The notes: a model not told the origin generated them from the sequence alone. DNA of 64,000 nt from Bacteroidaceae bacterium (GCA_017535725.1 JAFXTO010000017.1:36875-100874), one strand, 5' to 3'; shown: positions 46,396 through 53,919, counted from the stretch's first letter. Translations and numbers: made by a program.

Positions 46396-47979
46396 TCAAC
46401 GTTTCAATGTTTCACTTTTCCACTTCTCAATGGTCCCAGTCTTGCTGCTGAAGCTGGCACCAATTTGATAGAGGGGACGAGGGTCGGCGTCGTATGCGCG
46501 TGCGTACGCGCGTTCCTTTATTTGATTTAAAGCCTCGTCAGCGGTGCCGTCGAGTTTGAACTCGAAGATGTAGATGTACTTTGGCGTTTCCACGATGCAG
46601 TCGGCGCGGCCCTCGCTGAGTTGCTTCTCTGTATAGACCGTGTAGCAGCTGATGAGACGCATGAGCAGGTAGAACGTGTAGTGGAAGTACAGCTCGCGGT
46701 CCTTCTGATCCTTCTTTGGCCGCATGCTGTAGGGCGTCTCTGCCAGGAAGGCGGTGAACAGCTTCCGCACCAACTCGAGGTCACCTTCGCGCATGGCGCG
46801 GACGATCCTTTGTGTCCAAGAGGCGGCTTGCTCATTCAGCTGCAGATAGTCGTTGGCCAGCAGGGTGATGACGCCTTGCCTAACCTCATTATTGGGGTAG
46901 TCGAGCTGATACATCTCAAATTCGGGGTCGTAGCCCTTGACGGTGAGGTAGCCTGCCTGGAAGATCATAGGCAGCGGCTTGGCGACGTCTGCCTTGTAGT
47001 TAAGGAATTCGTCGAGCGAATGCTCACCGCTGGTGTACGTCATGATGTCTTCCTGGCTATGTCCCAGCAGGCGCACAAGATAGGTTGGCGTGCCGGAGGT
47101 GAACCAGTAGTCCCTCATGTCGAGCTTGGCAAAGGTGTTGAGGATGCTGAAGGGGTTATAGACATCCTTCATCCGCTTGCTAAAGTGGTAGCCGTCGTAG
47201 CGCTTCTTCAGCAGTTCCTTCGTCGCTTCCTCGTCTGCTCCCAGTTCCTCTGCCAACTCGCGTATGGGTTCTTCGAATACCGTGTACAACTCGTCCTCGG
47301 TGATGCCGAGCAGGGTGTCGTAGCGGTTGTCTAACGAGATGTCGTCGGGCTGGTTGAAGCCGCTGAACATCGACACCTGCGAGAACTTGGTAATACCCGT
47401 AAGCAGTACAAAGCGCAGGTGGTCATCGGTGGCCTTGAAGATGGAGAAGAAGGCTTTCAGCAGTTCGCGGTTGCTGGCAAGCTGTTTCTCATCATCAGGG
47501 TTGCCTGTATCCAAGAGGTCGAGCAGCGGCTTGTCGTACTCGTCGATAAGTACTACGACCTGCTGACTGGTAGCTTCGTGCAGACGCGGGATGAGCGTTC
47601 GGAAACGTAATGTGGTGTCGTCTGTCTTGAAGCAAGGTAGATTATATTTGACCTCTGTTTCCCGTATCACCTGATTGAGATAGTCTCTTAAGCTGTTCGG
47701 GATGTTCTTGTTAATGCCGTTGAAGTCAAAGCTAATCACCGGATACTTGTTCCACTCCGTCTCCAGCTCCATCATCTTCAGACCTTCGAACAGATCCTTG
47801 CGACCCTCGAAGTACGCCTTTAGGGTACTGACTAACAGGCTCTTGCCGAAGCGACGCGGGCGCGCCAGGAAATATATGTGGCCCTGGACCATCTTGTAAA
47901 CCAAGCCGGTCTTGTCCACATAGACGAATCCTTCCTTGCGGATCTTCTCAAAGCTCTGTATGCCTATCGGGTACTTCAT
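46396..47979 (-). CDS. AAA-ATPase-like protein with C-terminal PD-(D/E)XK nuclease domain (DUF1703 type)
   Basis: The N-terminus MKYPIGIQSFEKIRKEGFVYVDKT is typical of the AAA-ATPase_like family. The nucleotide-binding site is ARPRRFGKSLL (around residue 40) and the Walker B is VVVLIDEYDKPLLDLL (around 145). The C-terminal nuclease-like motif is GRADCIVETPKY, then YIFEFKLDG (around 475-490), giving the D...E-x-K arrangement. At 527 aa it is full length for the family. These proteins are abundant and patchily distributed in Bacteroidales. Their function is not settled, and selfish or defence roles are guesses. It interrupts the pilus genes between the 735-aa and 446-aa fimbrillins. A paralogue of a different subgroup lies at 57504-59099. 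Confidence 0.85.
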   Translation of the reverse strand: MKYPIGIQSFEKIRKEGFVYVDKTGLVYKMVQGHIYFLARPRRFGKSLLVSTLKAYFEGRKDLFEGLKMMELETEWNKYPVISFDFNGINKNIPNSLRDYLNQVIRETEVKYNLPCFKTDDTTLRFRTLIPRLHEATSQQVVVLIDEYDKPLLDLLDTGNPDDEKQLASNRELLKAFFSIFKATDDHLRFVLLTGITKFSQVSMFSGFNQPDDISLDNRYDTLLGITEDELYTVFEEPIRELAEELGADEEATKELLKKRYDGYHFSKRMKDVYNPFSILNTFAKLDMRDYWFTSGTPTYLVRLLGHSQEDIMTYTSGEHSLDEFLNYKADVAKPLPMIFQAGYLTVKGYDPEFEMYQLDYPNNEVRQGVITLLANDYLQLNEQAASWTQRIVRAMREGDLELVRKLFTAFLAETPYSMRPKKDQKDRELYFHYTFYLLMRLISCYTVYTEKQLSEGRADCIVETPKYIYIFEFKLDGTADEALNQIKERAYARAYDADPRPLYQIGASFSSKTGTIEKWKSETLKR

Positions 47980-48051
47980 TCTTTTAAGATCAATTCTAAA
48001 TTCTGAATTTTCCTTTTCCTTATTGTTTTCGTTTATATCGCCCTCCGGCTC

Positions 48052-48076
48052 CCCGCCGAGGCAACACCTCGGCGGG
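48052..48076. terminator. Strong hairpin after the 735-aa fimbrillin gene
   Basis: Perfect 10-bp GC-rich stem CCCGCCGAGG/CCTCGGCGGG with a 5-nt loop, about 20 bp past the fimbrillin stop codon. No T-run follows on the minus strand, so it may act as an mRNA-stabilising or partial terminator structure. Confidence 0.6.
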
Positions 48077-48095
48077 AGGGAGAGGGGATTGGGGG

Positions 48096-50303
48096 TTAGT
48101 ACTTATCAACTACCTTGATGACTTTGTAGTGCTTAGTTGGAGCCAAGTAGTATGAACTTACATCTGTTGACCCAGTTACGAAACTGGAAGTATCAACTTC
48201 TACATCACATGCAGCTGTAGTATAATACTTTGTACCTGCTACATATGTACCTGTTGCCTGTACTGCGGGCTTTTCATACTCAAATACATAGACACCTGCA
48301 GCGCTCGTAGTCTTTGTCCAGTACTGATTCTCACTAGCGGTTCCATTTTCAGCAATTGTTGTCTTGGTAGAGCCATCAGCAGCTGTATAGTATTCTTCAT
48401 CTGCAGTAACAGATGTTCCTGTAGCTACAACGGTGAATGTCGCAGCGGCAGGTGAGAACTTCGCACCGTTGATGCTGATTGCTTCTCCACTATAAGAATC
48501 ACCAGCAGCAATTTCACTGACAGCGGTCAAACCAGTAGAGACATCAAATACAGCAAGCTTCTTTCCAAGAGCATCTGTCACAACTTTAGTTGCAGATCTA
48601 TAGTACGTTGTGGTACCATCTGCATAGGTGCTAGCTGTACAAGCTGTGTAAGTTCCAGCTGATTCTGTATAATAACCATCAAGGAGAGTTCCCTTTGTGA
48701 GAACTGTACCTCCATCATATCCAGCAACACCCTTCATCAATGCATTAGCAATAGAAACTTCTGTAAGCTCTTGTGCGGCACCAGCTTCGAGAGTTGCTGT
48801 ATAGAGTTTAGCATTGGTGCCGACAGTCAATGTCGGGTTGGTAGAACCATCCTCAACAGCTACATAAATGGTGTTGCCTGCCAGGTACTCATCATCAGTG
48901 ATGACAGCAGATGCTTTAGCATAAGATGTGATACTCGGCTCGCTGACAGTGGTGATGTACTCTACCTGACCATCGTCTTTAGTAATCTCAATGGCATCGA
49001 AGGTGATGGGCCATAAGCCGGCAGGGCCTAAACTCGGATTAGTCACACCGTTAGTGTTGTTGCTAATCTTAAACAGATAGGTGTATTTGTAGTTGGGCTT
49101 CCACTGCAGATACTGAGACGGGACCTCTGCTGTAGCACCTTTTACTTTAATGGTCTCACCAGAAACAGGATTATAGAGCGTGTAGTCACACTTCACCTTC
49201 ATGTTGGTGGTGTGAGCAGCCTGAAGCATAACAGTAGTAAAGGTGCCGCCATTTGTATCCCAAGTAGGAGATGTAGAAGACTTACCAAGAAGGTTGGAAG
49301 TTGTGATGGTGTTGGTATTCGTACCAAGGATAAGGTCGGCAGCAACGGTTCCGCTTGCAGAAACAAGAGGCTGATTGAGGGTAGCCGTTTCTTCACTATA
49401 GGTTACAGTCAAAGTTCCAGCATAACCAGAACCCTTAATGTTCGGGCAAATGGCACCAAATGCATCAACGTCTGAGACCTTAGCTTCGACATCAGATGTA
49501 ACATAGAAATGGATGTCAGAGATATCATAGCCAGAAATGGTTTCATAGATACCTGCACGAACTTCAGAGAGTGCATTACGGAACCTCAAAGTCACATTAC
49601 CACCATAAGCATTTGGTGCATTGCGGTCTGTTCCTGCACTCTGAGTGATGACTGTGCGGTCGCTGAAATATAACTTAGTGAGGTCTGCAGCTGCAGTGAC
49701 TGTGACGGTATAGCCTTTCTCAGATGCCTTGTCATCGTCATCAATATTCTTTTGAATCTTGACATAACCATTTTCAATGTCCGTCTTACTGCTACCATCA
49801 AGCTTGGATGCAGACACAGCCGTAAAGGTGTAGCTACCTGCACTATAGTCCCAATACTTGATTGTCTGGGCAGAAGTACTTCCCGTTACTGCTGCAGATG
49901 CAGAGGCCTTATATGTTATGTTGGCTGGATAATTACCACTGTGTGTGTAACCCACATACTCCCAATCCTTCGTGTTAGAGGTGGTGGTGTAGGCGGAGTT
50001 AGCAGTGTAGTTCACCTGATAGTTGGGAAATACAATGTGACCAGCAGAAGGTGCATCCTTTGTATCAGATGCTCCTGTACTCTTCTCACCCCATACGATA
50101 AACTGATTGCCAAGGTTGGCTGCAGAGGTGGCATGGTCGCTTTCTGCTCTCGTGGCATTCTTCAGCTCCAGCCCGAATTCGATAGGCCTTTCGCCTGCCG
50201 CATTCAGCGCATTCTCGTCCCCCACGAACTCGTCGTTCATGCAGCTGGTGAGTGCGACACTCACCACGGCTGCGAGGTATAATATCTTTTTCATAATCTT
50301 CAT
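48096..50303 (-). CDS. Large fimbrillin-family lipoprotein (735 aa)
   Basis: The signal peptide ends in the lipobox VALTSC followed by MNDEFVGDEN. KNATRAES near residue 50 gives a candidate Arg-cleavage site before the first strand. Fimbrillin signatures are IKYWDYSAGSYTFTAV and LQWKPNYKYTYLFKISNNTNG, followed by GLWPITFDAIEI, as in the 779-aa paralogue at 54567. The last 250 residues carry loosely repeated modules of the type GTxLxxGYYTExxGTY...YADGTTTYY, which also occur in both giant proteins. At 735 aa it is much longer than a typical fimbrillin. The start could be the Met at residue 4. A GTACGCGC leader hairpin lies 51-79 nt upstream. It is probably a major pilus subunit or stalk protein. 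Confidence 0.8.
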   Translation of the reverse strand: MKIMKKILYLAAVVSVALTSCMNDEFVGDENALNAAGERPIEFGLELKNATRAESDHATSAANLGNQFIVWGEKSTGASDTKDAPSAGHIVFPNYQVNYTANSAYTTTSNTKDWEYVGYTHSGNYPANITYKASASAAVTGSTSAQTIKYWDYSAGSYTFTAVSASKLDGSSKTDIENGYVKIQKNIDDDDKASEKGYTVTVTAAADLTKLYFSDRTVITQSAGTDRNAPNAYGGNVTLRFRNALSEVRAGIYETISGYDISDIHFYVTSDVEAKVSDVDAFGAICPNIKGSGYAGTLTVTYSEETATLNQPLVSASGTVAADLILGTNTNTITTSNLLGKSSTSPTWDTNGGTFTTVMLQAAHTTNMKVKCDYTLYNPVSGETIKVKGATAEVPSQYLQWKPNYKYTYLFKISNNTNGVTNPSLGPAGLWPITFDAIEITKDDGQVEYITTVSEPSITSYAKASAVITDDEYLAGNTIYVAVEDGSTNPTLTVGTNAKLYTATLEAGAAQELTEVSIANALMKGVAGYDGGTVLTKGTLLDGYYTESAGTYTACTASTYADGTTTYYRSATKVVTDALGKKLAVFDVSTGLTAVSEIAAGDSYSGEAISINGAKFSPAAATFTVVATGTSVTADEEYYTAADGSTKTTIAENGTASENQYWTKTTSAAGVYVFEYEKPAVQATGTYVAGTKYYTTAACDVEVDTSSFVTGSTDVSSYYLAPTKHYKVIKVVDKY

Positions 50304-50353
50304 ATCGTTATGTTTGCAGTTTCTATAGTGATGGATTATATATCGTTTAACTT

Positions 50354-50382
50354 GCTCCGAGGCACTGGCCTCTTCGCGCGTA
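50354..50382 (-). promoter_or_regulatory. GTACGCGC leader hairpin, copy 1 (upstream of 735-aa fimbrillin)
   Basis: On the minus strand: TACGCGCGAA, then GAGGC-CAGT-GCCTC, then CGGAGC. One of five close copies in 3.4 kb, here with one changed base at each of two positions (CTACGCGC, CAGT loop). It lies 51-79 nt before the start codon. Confidence 0.75.
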
Positions 50383-50418
50383 GATTATTTTTTGATGCCC
50401 TACCGAGGAGTCGCGGTT

Positions 50419-50841
50419 CTATCTTTCGTTATATAACAACTTCAGCCCTTGTCGTCTATAGAAGGGAAAACGAGTGTCACTTGATACGAGGGTCATGTCT
50501 TCTGTAATGGCGTGTGAGATAATCATGTGGTCTGAAGGATCGTTGTGAGCCATGGCATCATTAGTCCTCAACCTTGAGAACGTCTCCAAATGCTCTTTCT
50601 TCAAAGGCAGAATCTGCACATAGAATACATCTTCTATAGCTTTCACCATTTCCTCTGCCGTCTTCCATTTCTTTGTGCCGAGACGTTTCTTCTTATAGGC
50701 TACCACCAACTCCTTCACCGATTCTGCACTGATGTATAGCAAGGTGTCGGGTTCATTCAGCACCATGAGCACATCATTGGAGAGTGAGTCCGGGTCTAAT
50801 GCCATAAAGACAAAAATATTCGTATCAATAAGTATTCTCAT
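50419..50841 (-). CDS. PIN-domain toxin (VapC-like ribonuclease), 140 aa
   Basis: PIN-fold acidic residues are visible in order: MRILIDTNIF (Asp6), ESVKELV (Glu near 43), the DPSDHMIISHAI block (Asp near 103) and SSDTRFPFYR (Asp near 121). The protein ends QGLKLLYNER. VapC-type toxins are Mg-dependent ribonucleases that cut tRNA or rRNA and are held by a small antitoxin. The antitoxin (50847-51023) ends 5 nt upstream, the usual VapBC order. The closest relative in the window is the PIN protein at 51098-51517. It appears intact. The RNA target is unknown. Confidence 0.85.
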   Translation of the reverse strand: MRILIDTNIFVFMALDPDSLSNDVLMVLNEPDTLLYISAESVKELVVAYKKKRLGTKKWKTAEEMVKAIEDVFYVQILPLKKEHLETFSRLRTNDAMAHNDPSDHMIISHAITEDMTLVSSDTRFPFYRRQGLKLLYNER

Positions 50842-50846
50842 ATAAA

Positions 50847-51023
50847 TTACGTGTTCAGGAAAGTGGGATCATAGACAATGAATGCACCCTTGTTTCTTCT
50901 GAATGCTTCAATGCTCTTGTTTCCTGCGGGCATTGCGACATTGAGTGCCCTATTTTCCTCAGGTGTGAGTTTCCTCCGTCTTCTCACTACCTTCTTGATA
51001 GCATCTTTCGTCCTTGTTTCCAT
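50847..51023 (-). CDS. Small antitoxin of the 50419 PIN toxin (58 aa)
   Basis: I start at METRTKDAIKK (51023) rather than at the upstream in-frame Met, because this start follows AAACGAAAGTAT, shared with neighbouring antitoxin genes. The N-terminal half is basic (KKVVRRRRKLTPEEN), probably the DNA-binding or RNA-facing part. The C-terminal NKGAFIVYDPTF probably binds the toxin. An orphan relative with the same VTRRRRK and GSFIVYDPNF motifs lies at 57066-57236. The toxin gene follows 5 nt downstream. The antitoxin call rests on position and this recurrence. Confidence 0.75.
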   Translation of the reverse strand: METRTKDAIKKVVRRRRKLTPEENRALNVAMPAGNKSIEAFRRNKGAFIVYDPTFLNT

Positions 51024-51060
51024 ATACTTTCGTTTTTTTGAGTTGTTATTCTTTCTCTGT

Positions 51061-51090
51061 GCTCCGAGGCACCGGCCTCTTTGCGCGTAC
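51061..51090 (-). promoter_or_regulatory. GTACGCGC leader hairpin, copy 2
   Basis: On the minus strand: GTACGCGCAAA, then the stem GAGGC-CGGT-GCCTC, then CGGAGCACAGAG. It lies 38-67 nt upstream of the 58-aa antitoxin start and nearly abuts the stop codon of the upstream PIN gene. Confidence 0.8.
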
Positions 51091-51097
51091 ATTCTTA

Positions 51098-51517
51098 TTA
51101 TTTGTTCTCTATTAGCTCCAGACCCTGGTCGCGGTAGAACGGGAACTTGCCATCGGCTGAGATGAGAGGGATGCGGTTGGTGATGGCGTGGGATATTATC
51201 AGATGGTCTGATGGGTCGTAGTGCTCTTGTGCCTCATTGATACGTAGCTTTGCGTAAGTCTCATAGTGCTCCTTGTGGAGATAGAGGATACGGATATTGA
51301 ATTCGTCTTCCACAGCACGGATGACATCCAATGGACTTTTCCACCACTTCTGGATATGCGGTTTCTTGTTCCATAGTTGCACAAGCTCCTTTAATGACTC
51401 GCTACTGATACAGATATCATTTTCGTAATCGTCTATGATTGCAAAAACATCAGGCGTTAGCTTGTACTTTTCTCTGGCGCGCCAAATGAAGATATGTGTA
51501 TCTATGAGGTATCGCAT
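51098..51517 (-). CDS. PIN-domain toxin (VapC-like ribonuclease), 139 aa
   Basis: It begins MRYLIDTHIFIW with the first catalytic Asp, then has SESLKELVQLW (Glu), HYDPSDHLIISHAIT (Asp) and SADGKFPFYRDQGLELIENK (Asp). All PIN acidic positions are present. A paralogue of the 140-aa toxin at 50419, it shows the same EHYETYAKLR-type helix. Its antitoxin (51524-51658) ends 6 nt upstream. The C-terminal ITNRIPLIS...FYRDQGLELIENK block is nearly identical to the toxin remnant at 52472-52600. Confidence 0.85.
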   Translation of the reverse strand: MRYLIDTHIFIWRAREKYKLTPDVFAIIDDYENDICISSESLKELVQLWNKKPHIQKWWKSPLDVIRAVEDEFNIRILYLHKEHYETYAKLRINEAQEHYDPSDHLIISHAITNRIPLISADGKFPFYRDQGLELIENK

Positions 51518-51523
51518 ACAGTC

Positions 51524-51658
51524 TTAGTCCAAGTTGGTTATCATTCTTACTGCGTCATCAAGGGCTGCTATGTCCTCTTCGGTCAGAGGTCCCCAGCCTC
51601 TTTGCTTGGCATACCACTCAATCTGTTCTGATCTGTTTTTGAATCTTCTTTCTTCCAT
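51524..51658 (-). CDS. Small antitoxin of the 51098 PIN toxin (44 aa)
   Basis: A 44-residue ORF starting MEERRFKNRSEQIEWYAK and ending VRMITNLD, with its stop codon 6 nt before the PIN toxin start. The start sits in the context AAAACGAAAGTATATGGAA, identical to that of the 43-aa ORF at 52713 and close to that of the 58-aa antitoxin. The short length, the position before a PIN gene and the charged composition support an antitoxin. No DNA-binding motif is recognisable. Confidence 0.7.
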   Translation of the reverse strand: MEERRFKNRSEQIEWYAKQRGWGPLTEEDIAALDDAVRMITNLD

Positions 51659-51694
51659 ATACTTTCGTTTTTTCTGTTGTTATTCTTTCTCTGT

Positions 51695-51724
51695 GCTCCG
51701 AGGCACCGGCCTCTTCGCGCGTAC
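51695..51724 (-). promoter_or_regulatory. GTACGCGC leader hairpin, copy 3
   Basis: GTACGCGCGAA, the stem GAGGC-CGGT-GCCTC and CGGAGCACAGAG on the minus strand, 37-66 nt upstream of the 44-aa antitoxin start. The matching DNA continues through GAAAGAATAAC to the start codon. Confidence 0.8.
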
Positions 51725-51796
51725 ATTTTTTTTCTTTCTTTGGTACCTACCGAGAGAGTCGCGCTCGAGCTTTGCTTGACACTTCGATCGTCTGGA

Positions 51797-52180
51797 TTAC
51801 ACTCCCAGCACTATGGCGGGGTCTATATTTAGTTTGCGGCAGATCTCGCGTCCGGTCTGTAGCGATGGCTCGCTCTTGCCGGTGATGATTTTGTTTATGC
51901 TGGCAATGCTGATTCCCAGCATTTCGGCCAGTGCCTTTTTCGTCAGCCCCATCTCATACATCCGCAACTGAATGGCTTCCATCAGAGATGGCTCCGTGAG
52001 GGGATAGTGTTCCTCCTCATAGTCTGCCACTAAGTCAGAGATTAGATCCAGTTCCAACATATTCTTGTCGGTCGCAGGGGTATCGTTGTGGCATACTTTC
52101 AGCAGCTCTTCAATGCGAGCCAGTGCTGCCCTGTATTGTTGCTCATCTTTTATCTGTGCCATATCATTAAATGTTTTCAA
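51797..52180 (-). CDS. higA: HigA-type antitoxin with XRE helix-turn-helix
   Basis: The C-terminal half is a clear XRE helix-turn-helix: LRMYEMGLTKKALAEMLGIS, then SINKIITGKSEPSL and CRKLNIDPAIVLGV. The N-terminal half (LARIEELLKV, LDLISDLVADYEEEHYPL) fits the HigA family's toxin-binding region. It overlaps the end of the toxin gene by 14 bp. The toxin-first order is characteristic of higBA. The start could be MKTFND (52180) or the Met at residue 7 (52162). It probably represses its own promoter with HigB. Confidence 0.88.
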   Translation of the reverse strand: MKTFNDMAQIKDEQQYRAALARIEELLKVCHNDTPATDKNMLELDLISDLVADYEEEHYPLTEPSLMEAIQLRMYEMGLTKKALAEMLGISIASINKIITGKSEPSLQTGREICRKLNIDPAIVLGV

Positions 52181-52463
52181 TGTCCTTTATTCTGTCATAT
52201 TCTGCATGTGTCCCGACAAATCTCATATAAACTTTCCCGAATATGAATATCACAACTGCCACGATACGGTAGTCATTGCCCTTTATGTCAAAAACATAGC
52301 GGTCGTTCCCGACATAATCTGCCGAATTGAACGTAGACTTGATGTCTGCAAAGCTTTTCCATTCGGCCTTTAGTGTCTTTTTGTACCAATTACGCAAAGC
52401 CACTTCCGAATCAGGATGTTTAGCTATGAAATCCCGTATAATTGCAAATGATATTACTCTCAT
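52167..52463 (-). CDS. higB: HigB-type toxin (mRNA interferase, RelE superfamily)
   Basis: 98 aa with HigB-family features: MRVISFAIIRDFIAKHPDSEVALRNW, KTFNSADYVGNDRYVFDIKGNDYRIV in part, and a closing YMRFVGTHAEYDRI. HigB toxins cut mRNA on the ribosome. The gene is first in the pair, followed by higA with a 14-bp overlap. It is intact, with no frameshift or internal stop. It is the one clearly non-PIN toxin in the island besides the RelE/ParE gene at 59170. Confidence 0.88.
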   Translation of the reverse strand: MRVISFAIIRDFIAKHPDSEVALRNWYKKTLKAEWKSFADIKSTFNSADYVGNDRYVFDIKGNDYRIVAVVIFIFGKVYMRFVGTHAEYDRIKDIENI

Positions 52464-52471
52464 TTTTTTTC

Positions 52472-52600
52472 TTATTTCTTGTTCTCTATCAGCTCCAGAC
52501 CCTGGTCGCGGTAGAAACCGAACTTGTTGTCGTCGGAGATGAGGGGGATGCGATTGGTGATGGCGTGGGCGATGATGACATTCATGGCGTCATGTACACT
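52472..52600 (-). pseudogene. PIN toxin remnant (C-terminal about 42 residues)
   Basis: This frame reads VHDAMNVIIAHAITNR, then IPLISDDNKFGFYRDQG, then LELIENKK and stop. It matches the end of the intact 139-aa PIN toxin (SDHLIISHAITNRIPLIS...FYRDQGLELIENK). Everything before it, including the first catalytic Asp, is missing. The remnant overlaps the 3' end of the 43-aa ORF upstream in another frame, so the deletion fused antitoxin and toxin tail. Confidence 0.85.
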
Positions 52601-52713
52601 CCATATTTTTCACATGTAATACTACCCTGCATTTTTTCTGCAGTTTCCATTCTTTTCTTTACCATGGCCTTTCTGACCTCTACAGGCAGGGCCATCCACC
52701 AGTCGTATTCCAT
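52582..52713 (-). CDS. Orphan antitoxin-like ORF (43 aa) ahead of a deleted PIN toxin
   Basis: It starts MEYDWWMALPVEVRKAMVKK in the conserved AAAAACGAAAGTATATGGAA context and ends GVYMTP, overlapping the PIN remnant. A GTACGCGC leader hairpin lies 36 nt upstream, as for the intact antitoxins nearby. It could still make an antitoxin peptide, but the last residues may derive from the deletion junction. No paralogue outside this context is visible. Confidence 0.55.
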   Translation of the reverse strand: MEYDWWMALPVEVRKAMVKKRMETAEKMQGSITCEKYGVYMTP

Positions 52714-52748
52714 ATACTTTCGTTTTTTAGTTATTATTCTTTCTTTGC

Positions 52749-52779
52749 GCTCTTGAGGCACCGGCCTCTTCGCGCGTAC
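52749..52779 (-). promoter_or_regulatory. GTACGCGC leader hairpin, copy 4
   Basis: GTACGCGCGAA, the stem GAGGC-CGGT-GCCTC, then AAGAGC on the minus strand, 36-66 nt upstream of the 43-aa ORF. The A-rich AAGAAAAATAAT on the 5' side is shared with copies 3 and 5. Confidence 0.8.
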
Positions 52780-52837
52780 ATTATTTTTCTTTCTCAATTG
52801 TCCTGTCCCCTTCCCCCTCCTTGGGGGCTTGGGTCGG

Positions 52838-52897
52838 CTATTTCAAAGTTTCTACAAACTCTTGTATAGTTACTAATGTGATAGGTGGGAAACTCAC
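52838..52897 (-). pseudogene. PIN-family toxin stub (19 residues) after the 74-aa antitoxin
   Basis: Immediately past the 74-aa ORF another frame reads VSFPPITLVTIQEFVETLK and stop. It resembles the usual C-terminus of PIN-family toxins that follow this antitoxin type (pattern FPxVxxxxxQEFLExL). The rest of the toxin is absent. Identification rests on this short tail and on the same pattern at two other sites. Confidence 0.6.
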
Positions 52898-53118
52898 ATT
52901 GTGGAGTATGGTGTCCTCCAATGTTCTTGAAGGATGCGCTCAATGGCCTCGCCATACAGCGTTCCCTCCTCCCAGAGGCGGTCGGCCTCCTGCTGAACCT
53001 TCTTGGCATAGAAGTCAGCCAGCACATCTTTCATCTCAGATACCGTCTGCTCGCTTCCGCAGTAGTTGAACAGCTCTAAGAGGTGTAACTGTACAGGGTT
53101 TATAGTTCTTGTAGTCAT
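52894..53118 (-). CDS. Orphan antitoxin-like protein (74 aa)
   Basis: MTTRTINPVQLHLLELFNY, then KKVQQEADRLWEEG, ending EHWRTPYSTM. I recognise this as a small protein type that in Bacteroidales commonly precedes a PIN-domain toxin gene. It is predicted helical and soluble. Here the toxin is reduced to the 19-residue stub overlapping its stop codon, so the antitoxin is orphaned. It is transcribed in the same direction as the surrounding cassettes. Function as an antitoxin is inferred. Confidence 0.6.
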   Translation of the reverse strand: MTTRTINPVQLHLLELFNYCGSEQTVSEMKDVLADFYAKKVQQEADRLWEEGTLYGEAIERILQEHWRTPYSTM

Positions 53119-53147
53119 ATATTAGTTTATATGTTGTTTATTGTCTT

Positions 53148-53582
53148 TTACATCACATCCTCGCTTGTCAGCTCCATCTCGAAGTAAACAGAGTGTTCAT
53201 CGCAGGACCACTCATGCCACTGAGCGAAGTTGCATAGACGAAGCACGTCCATTCCCAACAATGCGACACCAGATTCTGAGTTACACACATAGATGAGTGT
53301 GTCAATGGTGTCCTCATCAGAGAATGACAACCTACACATCTGTGCTTCCATTTCGAGCGGTGTCCCATCAACCATAGTGAAACTACAGTTGCCAAGTGAG
53401 GGAAGTTCAAGTCCCTCAATAACCGATTTCGGAATGACCGTCACAGCTGCTCCGGTGTCAATCTTGGCATCAATCGTACGCTTTTGTCCAGTCAATGGAT
53501 TCTCCAGGCTGATATACACGTACACCTGTTCGTATGGTGCGTTTAACTTTAATCGGAGCATAATTTCTGTTTTTAGTTCCAC
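53148..53582 (-). CDS. Retropepsin-like aspartic protease domain protein (up to 144 aa)
   Basis: A single-domain clan AA aspartyl protease. The catalytic motif is DAKIDTGAAVTVIPKSVI (DTGA around residue 43), preceded by VYVYISLENPLTGQKR and followed by a flap-like stretch with FTMVDGTPLEMEAQM. A second hallmark, SGVALLGMDVLRL (hydrophobic-hydrophobic-Gly), lies near residue 110. It would work as a homodimer like retroviral protease. No signal peptide is seen, so it is cytosolic. The start may be MLRLKLNAPY (53561) rather than 53582. The upstream 68-aa ORF overlaps it by 113 bp in another frame. The substrate is unknown. Confidence 0.75.
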   Translation of the reverse strand: MELKTEIMLRLKLNAPYEQVYVYISLENPLTGQKRTIDAKIDTGAAVTVIPKSVIEGLELPSLGNCSFTMVDGTPLEMEAQMCRLSFSDEDTIDTLIYVCNSESGVALLGMDVLRLCNFAQWHEWSCDEHSVYFEMELTSEDVM

Positions 53583-53676
53583 ATCTTACAACTTTGGGCT
53601 CTGGCAGACCTTCTGGCCGTCCGCCCACGAAAGCGACGTATCCAAAGTCTGGCACTATTTTCTTTTTTTCTTCCAT
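53470..53676 (-). CDS. Small ORF overlapping the retropepsin-like gene (68 aa)
   Basis: MEEKKKIVPDFGYVAFVGG, then EGLPEPKVVRCGTKNRNY, then the overlap with the protease gene in another frame. It follows leader hairpin copy 5 by 29 nt and has the island's TATGGAAGAA-type start. The first 40 residues look coding. The last 38 are read in a frame where the protease frame clearly carries the family motif, so either the two really overlap or a frameshift has split a longer gene. No family recognised. Confidence 0.45.
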   Translation of the reverse strand: MEEKKKIVPDFGYVAFVGGRPEGLPEPKVVRCGTKNRNYAPIKVKRTIRTGVRVYQPGESIDWTKAYD

Positions 53677-53704
53677 AATTGTAAATGTTTATGATTTAAC
53701 ATTT

Positions 53705-53729
53705 GAGGCACCGGCCTCTTCGCGCGTAC
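53705..53729 (-). promoter_or_regulatory. GTACGCGC leader hairpin, copy 5
   Basis: GTACGCGCGAA plus the stem GAGGC-CGGT-GCCTC on the minus strand, 29 nt upstream of the 68-aa ORF. The A-rich AAGAAAATAAA precedes it and the CTGAGT hairpin repeat (53747-53788) lies further upstream. Confidence 0.8.
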
Positions 53730-53746
53730 TTTATTTTCTTTCTCAA

Positions 53747-53788
53747 TTACTCTCTTGTGCATTTCTGAGTTTTTGACTCAGATTTGAC
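53747..53788. repeat. 42-bp repeat with CTGAGT hairpin, copy 1
   Basis: It contains the stem TCTGAGT/ACTCAGA (53764-53782). It matches 54496-54537 with two differences over 42 bp. It lies downstream of the 36-aa ORF and upstream of leader hairpin copy 5. It may be a transcript end or part of a composite intergenic module. Confidence 0.8.
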
Positions 53789-53806
53789 GCAGAGGGCGGG
53801 GCTTTC

Positions 53807-53917
53807 TTAGAGCAAGTCGTTTGCTCGCATCCAACGTCTGCCCGAGGGGGTTAGGCAGTAGATCAGGAAGAGGATGCAGGGTATGCCTATTACTACGAAT
53901 CCTAAATATACTCCCAT
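53807..53917 (-). CDS. Tiny membrane protein (36 aa), coupled to the gene above it
   Basis: MGVYLGFVVIGIPCILFLIYC forms one membrane segment, and the end LTPSGRRWMRANDLL is positively charged. The ATG lies 2 nt past the upstream stop codon (TGATTATG), which suggests translational coupling. The size and partnership recall the small membrane-protein pairs found near phage-shock or bacteriocin-like loci, but no family is recognised. Confidence 0.6.
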   Translation of the reverse strand: MGVYLGFVVIGIPCILFLIYCLTPSGRRWMRANDLL

Positions 53918-53919
53918 AA

